A stretch of 64,000 nucleotides of DNA. Origin: Georgenia sp. EYE_87 (GTDB taxonomy: Bacteria; Actinomycetota; Actinomycetes; Actinomycetales; Actinomycetaceae). Where the stretch lies: contig NZ_JAHXNL010000008.1 in the NCBI RefSeq assembly GCF_023148685.1, positions 62,001 through 126,000 of the forward strand. The letters are read 5' to 3'. The translations under genes and the position numbers were made by a program. Positions 42,820 through 51,997 of this stretch are shown piece by piece. The notes beneath the pieces are model-generated. The model did not search any database. It saw only the letters and a program-made list of their open reading frames with translations, and was not told the DNA's origin. Numbering within the stretch: the stretch's first letter is position 1; each line of letters opens with the position of its first letter.

Positions 42820-43593
42820 TCAGTCCGCCGTGCGCGCCGTGTGGAGCCGATCCTCGATGTTCTCCCGACAGGCCCGCAGCATCGGGAGGAACTCCTCCAG
42901 CTGCTCCTTGCCGAAGCGGGCGCTCGGGAGTGCAACGGTGACGGCAGCGACGGGGGCGCCGGCCGCCGAATGAACGGCCACGCCGAGCCCCACGACACCA
43001 CGCTCCGTCTCCTCGAAGTTCGTGCCGAATCCGGCCCGCCGAGCCTCGGCGAGATGACGTTTGAGGTCGGCGACGGTGCGGAACCGGGAGGTCGGCCACG
43101 GCGGCAGGCCCTGCCGGTAGAGCTGCTCGAGGTCGGCGGGGTTGAGCTCGGCAAGGATCGCCTTGCCTCCCGCGGAGCAGAAAGCGGGCATGAGGTCGCC
43201 GATGCGGACCGCGACCCGCAGCGTCAGGCGGCCCTCGAGCCCGTCGACGAACTGAATGTTGCCGCCGCGAAGGATCATCAGCTGCACGGTCTCCCCGACG
43301 GCCTCGTGGAGCACGTTGAGCGGCTCTCGGGCCACCTCGCGCAGCCGGGAGAGGCTCAGAGGCTCGACCATCACCTCCCCGAGCGTGGGGCCGGGCCGGT
43401 AGCGCCGCTGACTGTCCTGTGCAGCGAAGCCGCGGTGGGCGAGCGCGCTGAGGAGGCGGTGGGCGGTGGAGGGAGCGACGTCGAGGCTCGTGGCGGCGTC
43501 CTTCACGGAGAGCGCCTGCTCCGAGCGCAGCAGCACGATCAGCTGCAGTGCCTTGTCGACCGAGCCGAGCGGCGAGACCTCGGTGTTCCGCAT
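42820..43593 (-). CDS. IclR-family transcriptional regulator
   Basis: The 257-residue protein has the N-terminal winged helix (VDKALQLIVLLRSEQALSVK, then AATSLDVAPSTAHRLLSALA) and a GAF-like effector domain (ETVQLMILRGGNIQFVDGLE, MPAFCSAGGKAILAELNPAD, TNFEETERGVVGLGVAV). IclR members commonly regulate aromatic or glyoxylate catabolism and bind small acids. It precedes the BCCP-to-ligase chain on the same strand, 157 bp upstream, and is the obvious regulator of that island. ATG at 43593. Effector unknown; a phenolic compound or its acid would fit. Confidence 0.9.
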   Translation of the reverse strand: MRNTEVSPLGSVDKALQLIVLLRSEQALSVKDAATSLDVAPSTAHRLLSALAHRGFAAQDSQRRYRPGPTLGEVMVEPLSLSRLREVAREPLNVLHEAVGETVQLMILRGGNIQFVDGLEGRLTLRVAVRIGDLMPAFCSAGGKAILAELNPADLEQLYRQGLPPWPTSRFRTVADLKRHLAEARRAGFGTNFEETERGVVGLGVAVHSAAGAPVAAVTVALPSARFGKEQLEEFLPMLRACRENIEDRLHTARTAD

Positions 43594-43679
43594 GCGCGAA
43601 TTATGCACTGCATCATTCCCAGATGCGGTCTGCGGTTCGCATCGCTTCCTAGGCGGCAAGGCGGCCGGGACAGGCAGCG

Positions 43680-46010
43680 CTAGGTCCGCGGCTCGCGCCC
43701 GGCGGGCTGCGTCGGCTCGGCGAGCAGCGGCGCCGGCGCCCGGAGGGGCGCCCGCACGGGTGAGCCGGCCGCGACGCTCAGGCAGGCGCCGTCGACGACG
43801 ACGTCGACCGGCCCGGTCCCGCGCTCGAGCGTGACCGTGGTCCCCCCGGCGGTGGTCTCCACGCCCAGCAGGGCCCCGCGCCAGGTGACGCGGTAGGCGG
43901 TGCGGGTGATCCCGGAGGGCAGGAGCGGGGCGAGCTCGAGGTGCTCGTGGTCCTCGCGCAGCCCGCCGAGGCCGGCGGCGAACGCCAGCCACGTGCCGCC
44001 GATCGACGCCAGGTGCAGCCCCGTGGCGGTGTTCCCCTGGACGTCGAGGAGGTCCACGAGGGCGGACTCGCGCAGGTAGCGCAGGGCCAGGTCGGGGTGC
44101 TGCGCCTGCGCGCACACGACCGCCTGGACGGCCGCGGAGAGGGAGGAGTCGCGCACGGTGCGGGCCTCGTAGTACTCGAGGTCGCGGGCCACCTCCTCGG
44201 CGGTGAAGTCGTCGCGGCACCACCACAGGGCCTGGACGAGGTCCGCCTGCTTGACCACCTGGCGCCGGTAGAACTTCGCGTAGTGCTGGTGGTCCTGGAT
44301 CGGGTAGGAGTCGCGCTTGTCCTCGAAGCGCCACTCCCGGTAGGCCGTGAAGTTCTGGTTCGCGGGGTGCACGCGGAGGCCCTCGTCCCACGGGACATGG
44401 ACCGCCTCGGCGGCCGCCCGCCACGCGGCGGCCTCGGTGTGGTCCACCCCGAGCTCGGCCGCGCGGTCCTGCCGCTCCTGACAGACGTCCGCGGCCCGCA
44501 GGAGGTTGTGCCGCGCCATGAGGTTGGTGAAGACGTTGTCGTCGACCTCGCCGGTGTACTCGTCGGGGCCCGTCATGCCGAACAGGTGCCACCCGCCGGC
44601 CGCGTCCTCGTGGCCCATGGACATCCACAGCCGGGCCGTCTCGACGAGCACCTCGAAGCCTCCGACCGAGTCGAGGTCCTCGCCGGTCACGTTGCGGTAG
44701 AGCCAGAACGCGCGGGAGATGTCGGCGTTGACGTGCGTCGCCGCCGTGCTGGCGGGCCAGTACGCGGAGGTCTCCCGCCCGTCGATCGTGCGCCACGCGA
44801 AGGCGGCGCCCTCGAGCTGCAGGGTGTCGGCGCGCTCCCGTGCGGCGTCGAGCGTGCCCGCGCGCCACAGCAGGAGCCGGGCCGCCGCGTCGGGGCGGAG
44901 GAGCGTCAGCGCCGGCAGCACGAACCCCTCGATGTCCCAGAAGGTGTGGCCGCTGTACCCCGTACCGGTGAGCCCCTTGGCGCTCACTGGCGCGTCGGTG
45001 ACGCAGGCCGCGGCGCAGAACAGCTGGAAGAGGTTGTACCGCAGCGCCTGCTGGAGCTGGGGGTCGCTGTCGATCTCGACGTCGGCCGTGGCCCACAGCT
45101 CGTCCAGGACCGCCCGCTGGGCCTGCACCAGGCCGTCCCAGCCGCGGTCCCGGCCCGAGCGCACCGCGGCCGACGCCTCCGCGGCGAGCGAGTCGGCCCC
45201 GGCCTCGCGCGCCCAGCTGTACCCGATGGTCTTGACGACGACGAGGCCCTCCCCCGCCGCGAGCTCGGCCGCGACGGTGGTGACGACCCGGTCGTCGTCG
45301 GCCTCGGTGTGCACGCGCCCGGACCCGACGTCGTGGTGCACGGCCGCGGCGACGCCGATGCGCGAGCGGCGCGTCCGCAGCACGAGCGCACCCCCGGCCT
45401 CGGTGCGCCTCCTCCCGAGGGTCTCGAACGGGTCGTCGAGCAACTCGGCCACGCGCGGGTCGTCGCTCTCGACCTCCGGCGGGGCGACGCCGGCGGCGAG
45501 GTCGGAGCGGATCACGACGTGCGCGGGACCGTCGAGCGCCCGCACCTCGTACCGGACCGCGCACACCGACCGCTCCGCGAGCGAGACCAGCCGGCACGTC
45601 CGCACCTCGAGCGTGGTTCCCGACAGGGCGGTCCAGCGCACCCGCCGCTCGAGCGTGCCGGCGCGCAGGTCGAGCGTGCGCTCGTGCACCTGCGGCCGGG
45701 CGTCGCGCACGTCCAGCGGGACGCCGTCGACGAGGAGGCGCAGCGCCGTGCCGTCGGGGACGGCGACCATCGCCTGGCCCTCCTCGGGGTGGCCGTACCC
45801 GCCCTCGGGGTACGACAGCGGGTGCGTCTCGTGGACGCCGGAGAGGAACGTCCCGCGCCGGGCGGACGGGTCGACCTCGTCGAGGGTGCCCCGCACACCG
45901 ACGTACCCGTTGGACAGGGACAGGACGGACTCGGCGACGGCGAGGGTCCCGGGGTCGACGCACGGCTCCCGCAGGAGCCAGGGGTCGACGTCGAAGGCTG
46001 GCGCGCTCAC
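43680..46010 (-). CDS. GH65 glycoside phosphorylase (trehalose/maltose/kojibiose-type)
   Basis: The 776-residue protein has the full GH65 layout: N-terminal beta-sandwich (SVLSLSNGYVGVRGTLDEVD), helical linker, (alpha/alpha)6 catalytic barrel and C-terminal sheet. Catalytic Glu484 lies in FGMTGPDEYTGEVDDNVFTN; GYSGHTFWDIEGFVLPAL and KQADLVQALWW (phosphate-site region) are present. It phosphorolyses an alpha-glucosyl disaccharide to beta-glucose 1-phosphate. Specificity within the family cannot be read by eye. Start is GTG 46010. No sugar importer is adjacent, though a sucrose phosphorylase lies 4.5 kb away. Confidence 0.87.
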   Translation of the reverse strand: MSAPAFDVDPWLLREPCVDPGTLAVAESVLSLSNGYVGVRGTLDEVDPSARRGTFLSGVHETHPLSYPEGGYGHPEEGQAMVAVPDGTALRLLVDGVPLDVRDARPQVHERTLDLRAGTLERRVRWTALSGTTLEVRTCRLVSLAERSVCAVRYEVRALDGPAHVVIRSDLAAGVAPPEVESDDPRVAELLDDPFETLGRRRTEAGGALVLRTRRSRIGVAAAVHHDVGSGRVHTEADDDRVVTTVAAELAAGEGLVVVKTIGYSWAREAGADSLAAEASAAVRSGRDRGWDGLVQAQRAVLDELWATADVEIDSDPQLQQALRYNLFQLFCAAACVTDAPVSAKGLTGTGYSGHTFWDIEGFVLPALTLLRPDAAARLLLWRAGTLDAARERADTLQLEGAAFAWRTIDGRETSAYWPASTAATHVNADISRAFWLYRNVTGEDLDSVGGFEVLVETARLWMSMGHEDAAGGWHLFGMTGPDEYTGEVDDNVFTNLMARHNLLRAADVCQERQDRAAELGVDHTEAAAWRAAAEAVHVPWDEGLRVHPANQNFTAYREWRFEDKRDSYPIQDHQHYAKFYRRQVVKQADLVQALWWCRDDFTAEEVARDLEYYEARTVRDSSLSAAVQAVVCAQAQHPDLALRYLRESALVDLLDVQGNTATGLHLASIGGTWLAFAAGLGGLREDHEHLELAPLLPSGITRTAYRVTWRGALLGVETTAGGTTVTLERGTGPVDVVVDGACLSVAAGSPVRAPLRAPAPLLAEPTQPAGREPRT

Positions 46011-46379
46011 GCTTCCTGTCCTACCGGGCCGTGCGCCCGCGCGCGATCGGTAGCACGCCGCCGGAGACCGGCTCCGGACGACCGCCCTCACCGCACGATC
46101 GCCGTCACCGGATGGGCGCTGTCGCCACCCCGGACCAAGGTCCCCTCGACCTCGCGGCGCAGAGGTGGGAGGATGGCGGTAGCTGGACGGCACGACGATC
46201 GAACCACCCGCAGCGCTCCGGTCCCCACGCAGGGGCCGCCGGGCAGCACGGTTGGCCACGGTCGGCCGGGTCGACCAGCGGCAGGGAGACGCGACGGGCG
46301 CGCCCCCGAAGTCCCGTCTACGAGAGCCGGTGATGCGACGCCAGTGGTAACGACGACACTGCTACCAGGCTGTCAGGCG

Positions 46380-46507
46380 ACTCGCGGACATATCGGCCGT
46401 TGATGCTCTGAGGAGCACCGGCACCGCCCAGGATCGGGCACAGGACGAGCGTCTGACCCCCAGGTCAGCACAGAGCGACGGCCCGGGCGTACGCGCCCGG
46501 GCCGTTT
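46380..46507 (+). ncRNA. Candidate small RNA ending in a strong intrinsic terminator
   Basis: On the plus strand CTGACC-CCCA-GGTCAG (about 46452-46467) forms a hairpin with a C-rich loop, followed by a 12-bp GC stem with TACG loop (46478-46505) and TTT. No protein gene on the plus strand ends here, so the terminator may close a small RNA. The 5' end is a guess and no known RNA family was recognised. Confidence 0.25.
46478..46505. terminator. Intrinsic terminator, 12-bp stem with UACG tetraloop
   Basis: ACGGCCCGGGCG and its exact complement flank a TACG loop; TTT follows on the plus strand. It lies 8 bp beyond the stop of the minus-strand TauE-like gene and probably ends that transcript too. 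Confidence 0.75.
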
Positions 46508-46513
46508 CGCTGC

Positions 46514-47248
46514 TCAGAGCCGGGCGGCGCCGTCGGCGATCGTGGCCAGCGCGCCCGCCGCCGCGAGCGCGACGATGAGTCGGCGCGCCGCGACGGCGGT
46601 GAGCCAGCGGGCCACGAGCTCACCGAGCGCGACACCCACCAGCATCGCGACGGCGATCGACGCCCACGTGGGCGCGGACAGGCCGCCGGCGGCGGTCGGC
46701 TCGACGACCAGGCGCACGGCCACCGTGACCACGCCGATGACGACGAAGTACGGCTGCAGGGTCGCCGCGAACCGCACGTGGTCCCACCGGGTGAGCACCG
46801 AGAGCACGGCCATCGCGGGACCGCCGACGCCCGCGAGCGCCCCCATCGCCCCCGAGGCGACGCCGCTGGCGGTGACGAGGCCGGTGCTCCGCGGCAGCGT
46901 GCGAGCGCGGACGACGACGGCCGAGCCGATCAGCCCGAGCAGGATCAGGGCTCCCGCGAGAATCTGCGCCCATTGCGGGGCGAGCACGGCGGCGAGGGCG
47001 GTGCCGGCCCCGATGCCGACGAGCGCACCGGGGAGGAGCCTTCCGAAGGTTCCCCACTCGACGTCGGCGCGCACCCGGCCGAGCACGATGAGCGAGGCGG
47101 CGATGCCGAGCACGTTGATCACGACCACGCCCGCGGCCGGACCGAGGACGAGGATCACGAACGGCGAGGACACCAGCGCGAACCCCATGCCGGTGACCCG
47201 CTGCATGACCGCGCCGACGAGGACGGCGAGGACGAGCGCGACGGTCAC
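46514..47248 (-). CDS. TauE/SafE-family membrane protein (possible sulfite/organoacid exporter)
   Basis: The 244-residue protein has about eight transmembrane helices and the repeated TauE/SafE motif: VGAVMQRVTGMGFALVSSPF and VTASGVASGAMGALAGVGGP. Members export sulfite, sulfoacetate or other organic anions. Its direction and substrate cannot be read from the sequence. It is followed by the terminator at 46478 and has its own start 75 bp from the epimerase-like gene upstream on the same strand. Confidence 0.85.
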   Translation of the reverse strand: MTVALVLAVLVGAVMQRVTGMGFALVSSPFVILVLGPAAGVVVINVLGIAASLIVLGRVRADVEWGTFGRLLPGALVGIGAGTALAAVLAPQWAQILAGALILLGLIGSAVVVRARTLPRSTGLVTASGVASGAMGALAGVGGPAMAVLSVLTRWDHVRFAATLQPYFVVIGVVTVAVRLVVEPTAAGGLSAPTWASIAVAMLVGVALGELVARWLTAVAARRLIVALAAAGALATIADGAARL

Positions 47249-47323
47249 GGCGCCCGTCCGCCGTCGTGGCGGGGGTTGCGGACGGGACGCGGCACAGGCT
47301 CAGGCTACCCAGCCCGGCGGCTC

Positions 47324-48262
47324 CTACCCGCGCGTGCGCCGCTTCCCGACCACCGCCGCCAGCCCGTCGCGCACGCTCGGGTACCGCGGCGTCCAGCCGA
47401 GCTCCCGCCTCGCCTTCGTGGTGTCGAGGTGGAGGCCGACCCGGGTGACGACGGTGCCGAGGTAGGGCGAGACTCGGAAGACGACGTCGGGCAGCCGCCA
47501 CGGGCGCGGCGCTCCCGCCGCCTCGGCGAGGGCGTCGAAGTACTCCGACCACGTCAGCGGGTGGTCGTCCGCGACGTTGTACGCCTCTCCCGCCCGGCCG
47601 CGCTCCAGCGCGGCGACCGTGGCCGCCGCCGCGTCGGCGACGTGCACCAGGGACATGTTGCTCCCGTGCGCGGGCGCCGGCAGCAGGCGGCGCCCGGCCA
47701 GGTCGAGGAGCTCCCGCGTCGTGGGCTCGTTGCCGTAGAAGAACGCGTAGCGCATCGCGACACCCTCGAGGCCCGAGCGGAACACCTGCTGCTCGGTGGA
47801 GCGCATCGCGGCGACGTGCCGGCCGAACTCGCCGTCGCCGGACGGCCCGAGCGGGGCATCCTCGCGCACGGGGGCGTCGCCGTGGTCGACGAAGCCGTAC
47901 ACGAACAGGAAGGACTGGGTGACGAAGCGCCGGGCGCCGACGGCCCGCGCCGCGAGCAGCAGGTTCGCGGTGCCACGGGTGCGCAGCACGTTCGTGGGGT
48001 ACAGGTCGCGGTGCCGCACCGGGGTGCGCGAGAGCGCGGTGCCCTCGTGGATCACCGCGTCCGCACGCTCGCCGTCGAGCGCCAGAAGCAGCGCGGGGCG
48101 GTCCAGGACGTCGGCGACCACGGGCTCGGCGCCGGCGTCGCGCAGCCGGTCGGCGCCCTGGCCGCGGCGGGTCAGCCCGACCACCTCGTGCCCGGCGTCG
48201 AGGAGCTGGCGGGTCAGCTCAGTGCCGATCGTGCCGGTGGCGCCGGCGAGGAGCACGCGCAC
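47324..48262 (-). CDS. NAD-dependent epimerase/dehydratase family protein
   Basis: The 312-residue protein is an extended SDR with nucleotide motif VRVLLAGATGTIGTELTRQL and the active-site region FVTQSFLFVYGFVDHGDAPV. It keeps the YGF tyrosine region but not the plain YxxxK motif, the Tyr being followed by Gly. WSEYFDALAEAAGAPRPWRL and LGWTPRYPSVRDGL match the C-terminal part of epimerases. It would act on a nucleotide sugar or a related ketone with NAD(P). GTG start 48262. It lies divergently from the MFS gene at 48370. Substrate unknown. Confidence 0.82.
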   Translation of the reverse strand: MRVLLAGATGTIGTELTRQLLDAGHEVVGLTRRGQGADRLRDAGAEPVVADVLDRPALLLALDGERADAVIHEGTALSRTPVRHRDLYPTNVLRTRGTANLLLAARAVGARRFVTQSFLFVYGFVDHGDAPVREDAPLGPSGDGEFGRHVAAMRSTEQQVFRSGLEGVAMRYAFFYGNEPTTRELLDLAGRRLLPAPAHGSNMSLVHVADAAAATVAALERGRAGEAYNVADDHPLTWSEYFDALAEAAGAPRPWRLPDVVFRVSPYLGTVVTRVGLHLDTTKARRELGWTPRYPSVRDGLAAVVGKRRTRG

Positions 48263-48369
48263 GGGACCTCCCACGTCTCGTCTGTGCCGCCCATCCTGCC
48301 CCGTCATGGTGACGCGGAGCACCCGATATTCGGTCGAGCGACGTGGGCGCGCTCGGCCACACTCGGCAG

Positions 48370-49800
48370 GTGACCACCCCCTCCTCGGAGCCGTCGCCCG
48401 CGGCCGCCGGCTCCGCCGTCGACGCCGAGCTCCCAGCCGCCACGGACGGCGACCGGCCGACCTGGCGCCGCGACACCGCGCTGTTCCTCAGCGGCCAGAC
48501 GGTCTCCCTGTTCGGCTCGATGCTCGTACAGTACGCGGTGATGTGGCACCTGACGCTGGAGACCCGGTCCGGCTCGGTCATGGCGCTGGCCGCGCTGTTC
48601 GGCTTCCTGCCGCAGGCCGTCGTGTCGATCTTCGGCGGCGTGTGGGCGGACCGGCACGACCGCCGGAAGCTGGTCATGACCGCGGACGCCGTCATCGCGG
48701 CCTCCACGCTCGCCCTCGCGCTGCTCATGCTGGGCGGCGTCACGGACCTGTGGCTGGTCTACGCCACCCTCGCCGTCCGCTCGGCGGGCGCCGGCGTGCA
48801 GACGCCGGCCGTGACCTCGCTGCTGCCGCAGATCGTGCCGACGGCGAAGCTCATGCGGGTCAACGGCATCAACGGGACCATCCAGTCCGCCATGGTGCTC
48901 CTCGCGCCCGCGGTGGCGGCGCTGGTCTACGCGAACTTCTCGATCGTCGCGGTGTTCTTCGTCGACGTCGTCACAGCGGTGGTCGGCATCGGCCTGCTCG
49001 CCGTGCTCACCGTCCCGCCCCTCGTCCGTCCCGGCGGCGAGCGGCCCGGCTACCTCGACGACCTCCGCGACGGCATCCGCTACGTCAGCGCGCATCGTTT
49101 CGTGCGCTGGGTGCTGGTCCTGTTCGCCGTCGTCTTCATCCTCGTCGTGGCCCCCTCCGGGCTCACGCCGCTGATGGTGGTGCGCACCTTCGGGGAGGAG
49201 GTGTGGAAGCTCACCGCGCTCGAGGTCGCCTACGGCGTCGGGATGATGATCGGTGGCGCGGTGATCGCCGCCTGGGGCGGGCTGAAGAACCGCGTCGTCA
49301 TGATCGTCGCCTCGGTGTTCGTCTTCGGCGCCCTCGCCGTCGCCATGGGGCTCTCGACGAACCTGTGGGTGTTCCTGGCCTTCATGCTGCTCCTCGGCGT
49401 CGCCGTGCCGGCGTTCTCCACGCCGGCGATGACGGTGCTGCAGGAGACGGTCGAGCCGGAGCGGCAGGGACGGGTGTTCGGCTTCGTCAGCATCGTCATG
49501 GCGGTGTCGATGCCGCTGGGGATGGTGGTGTTCGGGCCGCTGGCGGACCGGTTCAGCGTCGAGTCCCTGCTCGTGGCCTCCGGGGCGCTGATGTTCCTGG
49601 TGGCGACCGTCGCCGTCGTCCTGCCCTCGGGCCGCCGGGCGATCGCCGGCGCGGGTGCGGGCGCGGCCGCGGCCGGCGTGGCGGACGGGTCGGGTGCGGC
49701 CGTCGTGGCCGATGAGGCTGGGTCTGATCTGGCGGACGCTACGGATGAGGCGGAGGAGACGGACCTCCCGGCGGACAGGGTCACGGCACCCGTGCCGTGA
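48370..49800 (+). CDS. MFS transporter, macrolide/enterobactin-exporter-like (MefA/EntS type)
   Basis: The roughly 476-residue protein has 12 transmembrane helices in the MFS_3 family. Helix 1 is ALFLSGQTVSLFGSMLVQYA; motif A is GGVWADRHDRRKLVMTADAV; TVLQETVEPERQGRVFGFVS is the helix 10-11 loop shared with MefA-like exporters. Such proteins export macrolides or siderophores. The first 35 and last 50 residues are disordered, the tail Ala/Glu/Asp-rich. GTG 48370 is preferred; GTG or ATG at 48343 would add nine residues. Substrate is unknown. Confidence 0.85.
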   Translation: MTTPSSEPSPAAAGSAVDAELPAATDGDRPTWRRDTALFLSGQTVSLFGSMLVQYAVMWHLTLETRSGSVMALAALFGFLPQAVVSIFGGVWADRHDRRKLVMTADAVIAASTLALALLMLGGVTDLWLVYATLAVRSAGAGVQTPAVTSLLPQIVPTAKLMRVNGINGTIQSAMVLLAPAVAALVYANFSIVAVFFVDVVTAVVGIGLLAVLTVPPLVRPGGERPGYLDDLRDGIRYVSAHRFVRWVLVLFAVVFILVVAPSGLTPLMVVRTFGEEVWKLTALEVAYGVGMMIGGAVIAAWGGLKNRVVMIVASVFVFGALAVAMGLSTNLWVFLAFMLLLGVAVPAFSTPAMTVLQETVEPERQGRVFGFVSIVMAVSMPLGMVVFGPLADRFSVESLLVASGALMFLVATVAVVLPSGRRAIAGAGAGAAAAGVADGSGAAVVADEAGSDLADATDEAEETDLPADRVTAPVP

Positions 49801-49873
49801 GTACCGTGGCTCCGTAGCGGCGGGCGAGCTCGTCCCACGTGCCCGCCACCGGGCGAGGGTGCGAGGTGACACT

Positions 49874-50260
49874 GTGAGGATCAAGCAGCAGGTCGTGGTG
49901 TTCGACGCCGCCGACCTGTCCACGGAGAGCCGCTTCTGGGCCGGCCTGCTGGGCGGCACCGTCGCCGCCGACGACGACTGGCACATGGTGCTGGTCGACG
50001 GCGAGCCGCGGGTGGCGGTCCAGCTGGCGCCGAACCACGTGCCGCCCGAGTGGCCGGACGGCAATCCGCAGCAGATCCACCTCGACCTCTGGGTCGACGA
50101 CATCGACGCCTCCCACCAGGAGGTCATGTCCCTGGGCGCCACGCTCCTCCAGGCCGCGGAGGAGACCGACGACCCGGACGCCTTCCAGGTCTACGCGGAT
50201 CCTGCCGGGCACCCGTTCTGCCTCTGCTGGGTCAAGGACGTGCCCCCGGCCCTGGACTGA
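49874..50260 (+). CDS. VOC-family (glyoxalase-like) protein
   Basis: The 128-residue protein is a VOC fold of the actinobacterial Glyoxalase_6 type: VVVFDAADLSTESRFWAGLL, EWPDGNPQQIHLDLWVDDID with the first metal His, and YADPAGHPFCLCWV with the second metal region. Enzymatic activity is unassigned for this subgroup. It starts with GTG after the MFS gene by 73 bp. The region between its stop and the sucrose phosphorylase is GC-skewed simple sequence. Confidence 0.82.
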   Translation: MRIKQQVVVFDAADLSTESRFWAGLLGGTVAADDDWHMVLVDGEPRVAVQLAPNHVPPEWPDGNPQQIHLDLWVDDIDASHQEVMSLGATLLQAAEETDDPDAFQVYADPAGHPFCLCWVKDVPPALD

Positions 50261-50477
50261 TGCGAAAGGACCCTGCCGCCCCACGCCACGCAACGGTCGC
50301 GACCGGCACGGCCGGCGACCGGCGCGACCGGCGGGACCGACTGCACGCCCGGCACGGCCCCGCCCCTCCGGCATGACCGGCGGACCGGCCGCGTCGGGGG
50401 CACACTGAGACAGCAGAGCCCGACCGCGACCGAGACGGCAGAGCCCAACCCGACCACCCCCCGACCCGAGGAGCACC

Positions 50478-50498
50478 GTGAGCCGAGGAGCACCGTGA
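50478..50498 (+). promoter_or_regulatory. Duplicated ribosome site/start codon with a six-codon leader ORF
   Basis: The 17-bp unit GAGGAGCACCGTGAGCC occurs twice in tandem (from 50469 and 50486). The first GTG (50478) opens a six-codon frame whose TGA (50496-50498) overlaps the GTG start (50495) of sucrose phosphorylase. This gives a leader peptide with stop/start coupling, probably from slipped duplication of the initiation site. Confidence 0.6.
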
Positions 50499-51961
50499 GC
50501 CGACGACGTCACGGCGTGCAGCTCATCGCCTACGCCGACCGCTTCGGCGGCTCCGTCCGCGGGCTGCGCGAGCTGCTCGACGGGCCGCTCGCCGGGACCT
50601 TCGACGGCGTGCACCTGCTGCCGTTCTTCACGCCGTTCGACGGCGCCGACGCAGGCTTCGACCCCGTCGACCACACCGCCGTCGACCCCCGCCTGGGCAC
50701 CTGGGCGGACGTGCGGGAGCTGGCCGGCCGCTACACGCTGATGGCCGACCTGATCGTCAACCACGTCTCCGCCGACTCGGCCGAGTTCCAGGACGTCGTC
50801 GCCCGCGGGGACGCCTCGGAGCACGCCGGGATGTTCCTGACCATGTCCGACGTCTACCCGGACGGCGCGGACGAGGCTGAGCTGGCCGGCATCTACCGGC
50901 CTCGGCCCGGGCTGCCGTTCACCCCCATGACCCTGGGCGGGCGCCGCCGGCTCGTGTGGACCACGTTCACGCCGCAGCAGATCGACCTCGACCTGGCCGA
51001 CCCGGCCGGGCAGGCGTACCTCGACCGGGTGCTGACCGCACTGACCGCCGGCGGGGTGTCGATGGTGCGCCTCGACGCCGTCGGGTACGCGGTGAAGACG
51101 GCGGGGACATCCTCGTTCATGACGCCGCAGACGTTCGCCTTCATCGACGACCTCACCGCCCGCGCGCGGCACCGGGGCGCCGAGGTGCTGGTGGAGATCC
51201 ACTCCCACTTCGAGCGTCAGGTGGCCATCGCGGGCCAGGTGGACCGGGTCTACGACTTCGCCCTCCCCCCGCTGCTCCTGCACACGCTCTACACCGGCGA
51301 CGCCGCGGCGCTGCGGCACTGGCTCGACGTCCGGCCCGCCAACGCCGTCACGGTGCTGGACACCCACGACGGCATCGGCGTCGTCGACGTCGGACCGGAC
51401 CAGATCGACGTGGGCCGCCCCGGGCTCCTGACCCCGGAGCAGGTCCACGACCTGGTCGAGGGGATCCACACCCGCTCCGGCGGGCAGTCCCGGCAGGCCA
51501 CCGGGTGGGCCGCCTCGAACGTCGACATCTACCAGGTCAACTGCACGTACTACGACGCCCTCGGCGACGACGACGCCTACCTCCTCGCCCGCGCCGTGCA
51601 GCTCTTCGTGCCCGGCGTGCCGCAGATCTACTACGTGGGCCTGCTCGCCGGCCGCAACGACATGGAGCTGCTCGCCCGCACCGGGGTGGGGCGTGACATC
51701 AACAGGCACCACTACACCCGCGAGGAGATCGAGACCGATCTCGGGCGCCCGGTGGTGCGCCGGCTGCTGGAGCTGATCCGGCTGCGCAACACCCACCCGG
51801 CGTTCGACGGCAGCTTCCGGGTTGCGGGCGAGGGCTCCGCTGTCGAGCTGATCTGGGAGGCGGGCGAGCACCGGGTGAGCCTGGAGGCCGACGTCGCCGC
51901 GGTGCGTTTCCGCGTCCGGTCGACGCCGGAAGCGAACGCTCCGTCGCCGTCGAGCAGGTAG
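50495..51961 (+). CDS. Sucrose phosphorylase (GH13 subfamily 18)
   Basis: The 488-residue protein splits sucrose with phosphate into alpha-glucose 1-phosphate and fructose in the cytoplasm. Catalytic residues are nucleophile Asp194 (VRLDAVGYA), acid/base Glu234 (VEIHSHF) and Asp292 (LDTHDGIG), each two residues on from the Bifidobacterium enzyme. The acceptor-loop segment YVGLLAGRNDMELLARTGVG, then RDINRHHYTREEI, agrees with true sucrose phosphorylases rather than glucosylglycerate enzymes. Glucosylglycerol activity cannot be excluded. The GTG start sits in a duplicated initiation site. Confidence 0.88.
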   Translation: MSRRRHGVQLIAYADRFGGSVRGLRELLDGPLAGTFDGVHLLPFFTPFDGADAGFDPVDHTAVDPRLGTWADVRELAGRYTLMADLIVNHVSADSAEFQDVVARGDASEHAGMFLTMSDVYPDGADEAELAGIYRPRPGLPFTPMTLGGRRRLVWTTFTPQQIDLDLADPAGQAYLDRVLTALTAGGVSMVRLDAVGYAVKTAGTSSFMTPQTFAFIDDLTARARHRGAEVLVEIHSHFERQVAIAGQVDRVYDFALPPLLLHTLYTGDAAALRHWLDVRPANAVTVLDTHDGIGVVDVGPDQIDVGRPGLLTPEQVHDLVEGIHTRSGGQSRQATGWAASNVDIYQVNCTYYDALGDDDAYLLARAVQLFVPGVPQIYYVGLLAGRNDMELLARTGVGRDINRHHYTREEIETDLGRPVVRRLLELIRLRNTHPAFDGSFRVAGEGSAVELIWEAGEHRVSLEADVAAVRFRVRSTPEANAPSPSSR

Positions 51962-51997
51962 CGCACGCTCCTCCGTCGCCGTCGAGCAAGAAGTCTC

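Larger units (their letters stand above)
46011..46513. other. 500-bp gene-free stretch upstream of the GH65 gene
   Basis: No convincing protein gene is visible; the longest frame (46031-46333 plus) is Arg/Pro-rich with no ribosome site. The region holds the GH65 promoter and, near its right end, a run of hairpins closing in a strong terminator (46478-46507). A small RNA on the plus strand is possible. Confidence 0.5.

Noticed and set aside
42820-45963. A 1047-codon minus-strand frame joining GH65 DNA to IclR
   Set aside because: Only the last 257 codons are protein-like (IclR); the rest is the GH65 gene in the wrong frame.
46031-46333. A 100-codon plus-strand frame in the gap upstream of GH65
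   Set aside because: No ribosome site, Arg/Pro/Ser-rich composition, no recognisable domain.
43680-51961. A sugar-phosphorylase operon of GH65 and sucrose phosphorylase
   Set aside because: The two genes are 4.5 kb apart on opposite strands with unrelated genes between, so they are not one operon.
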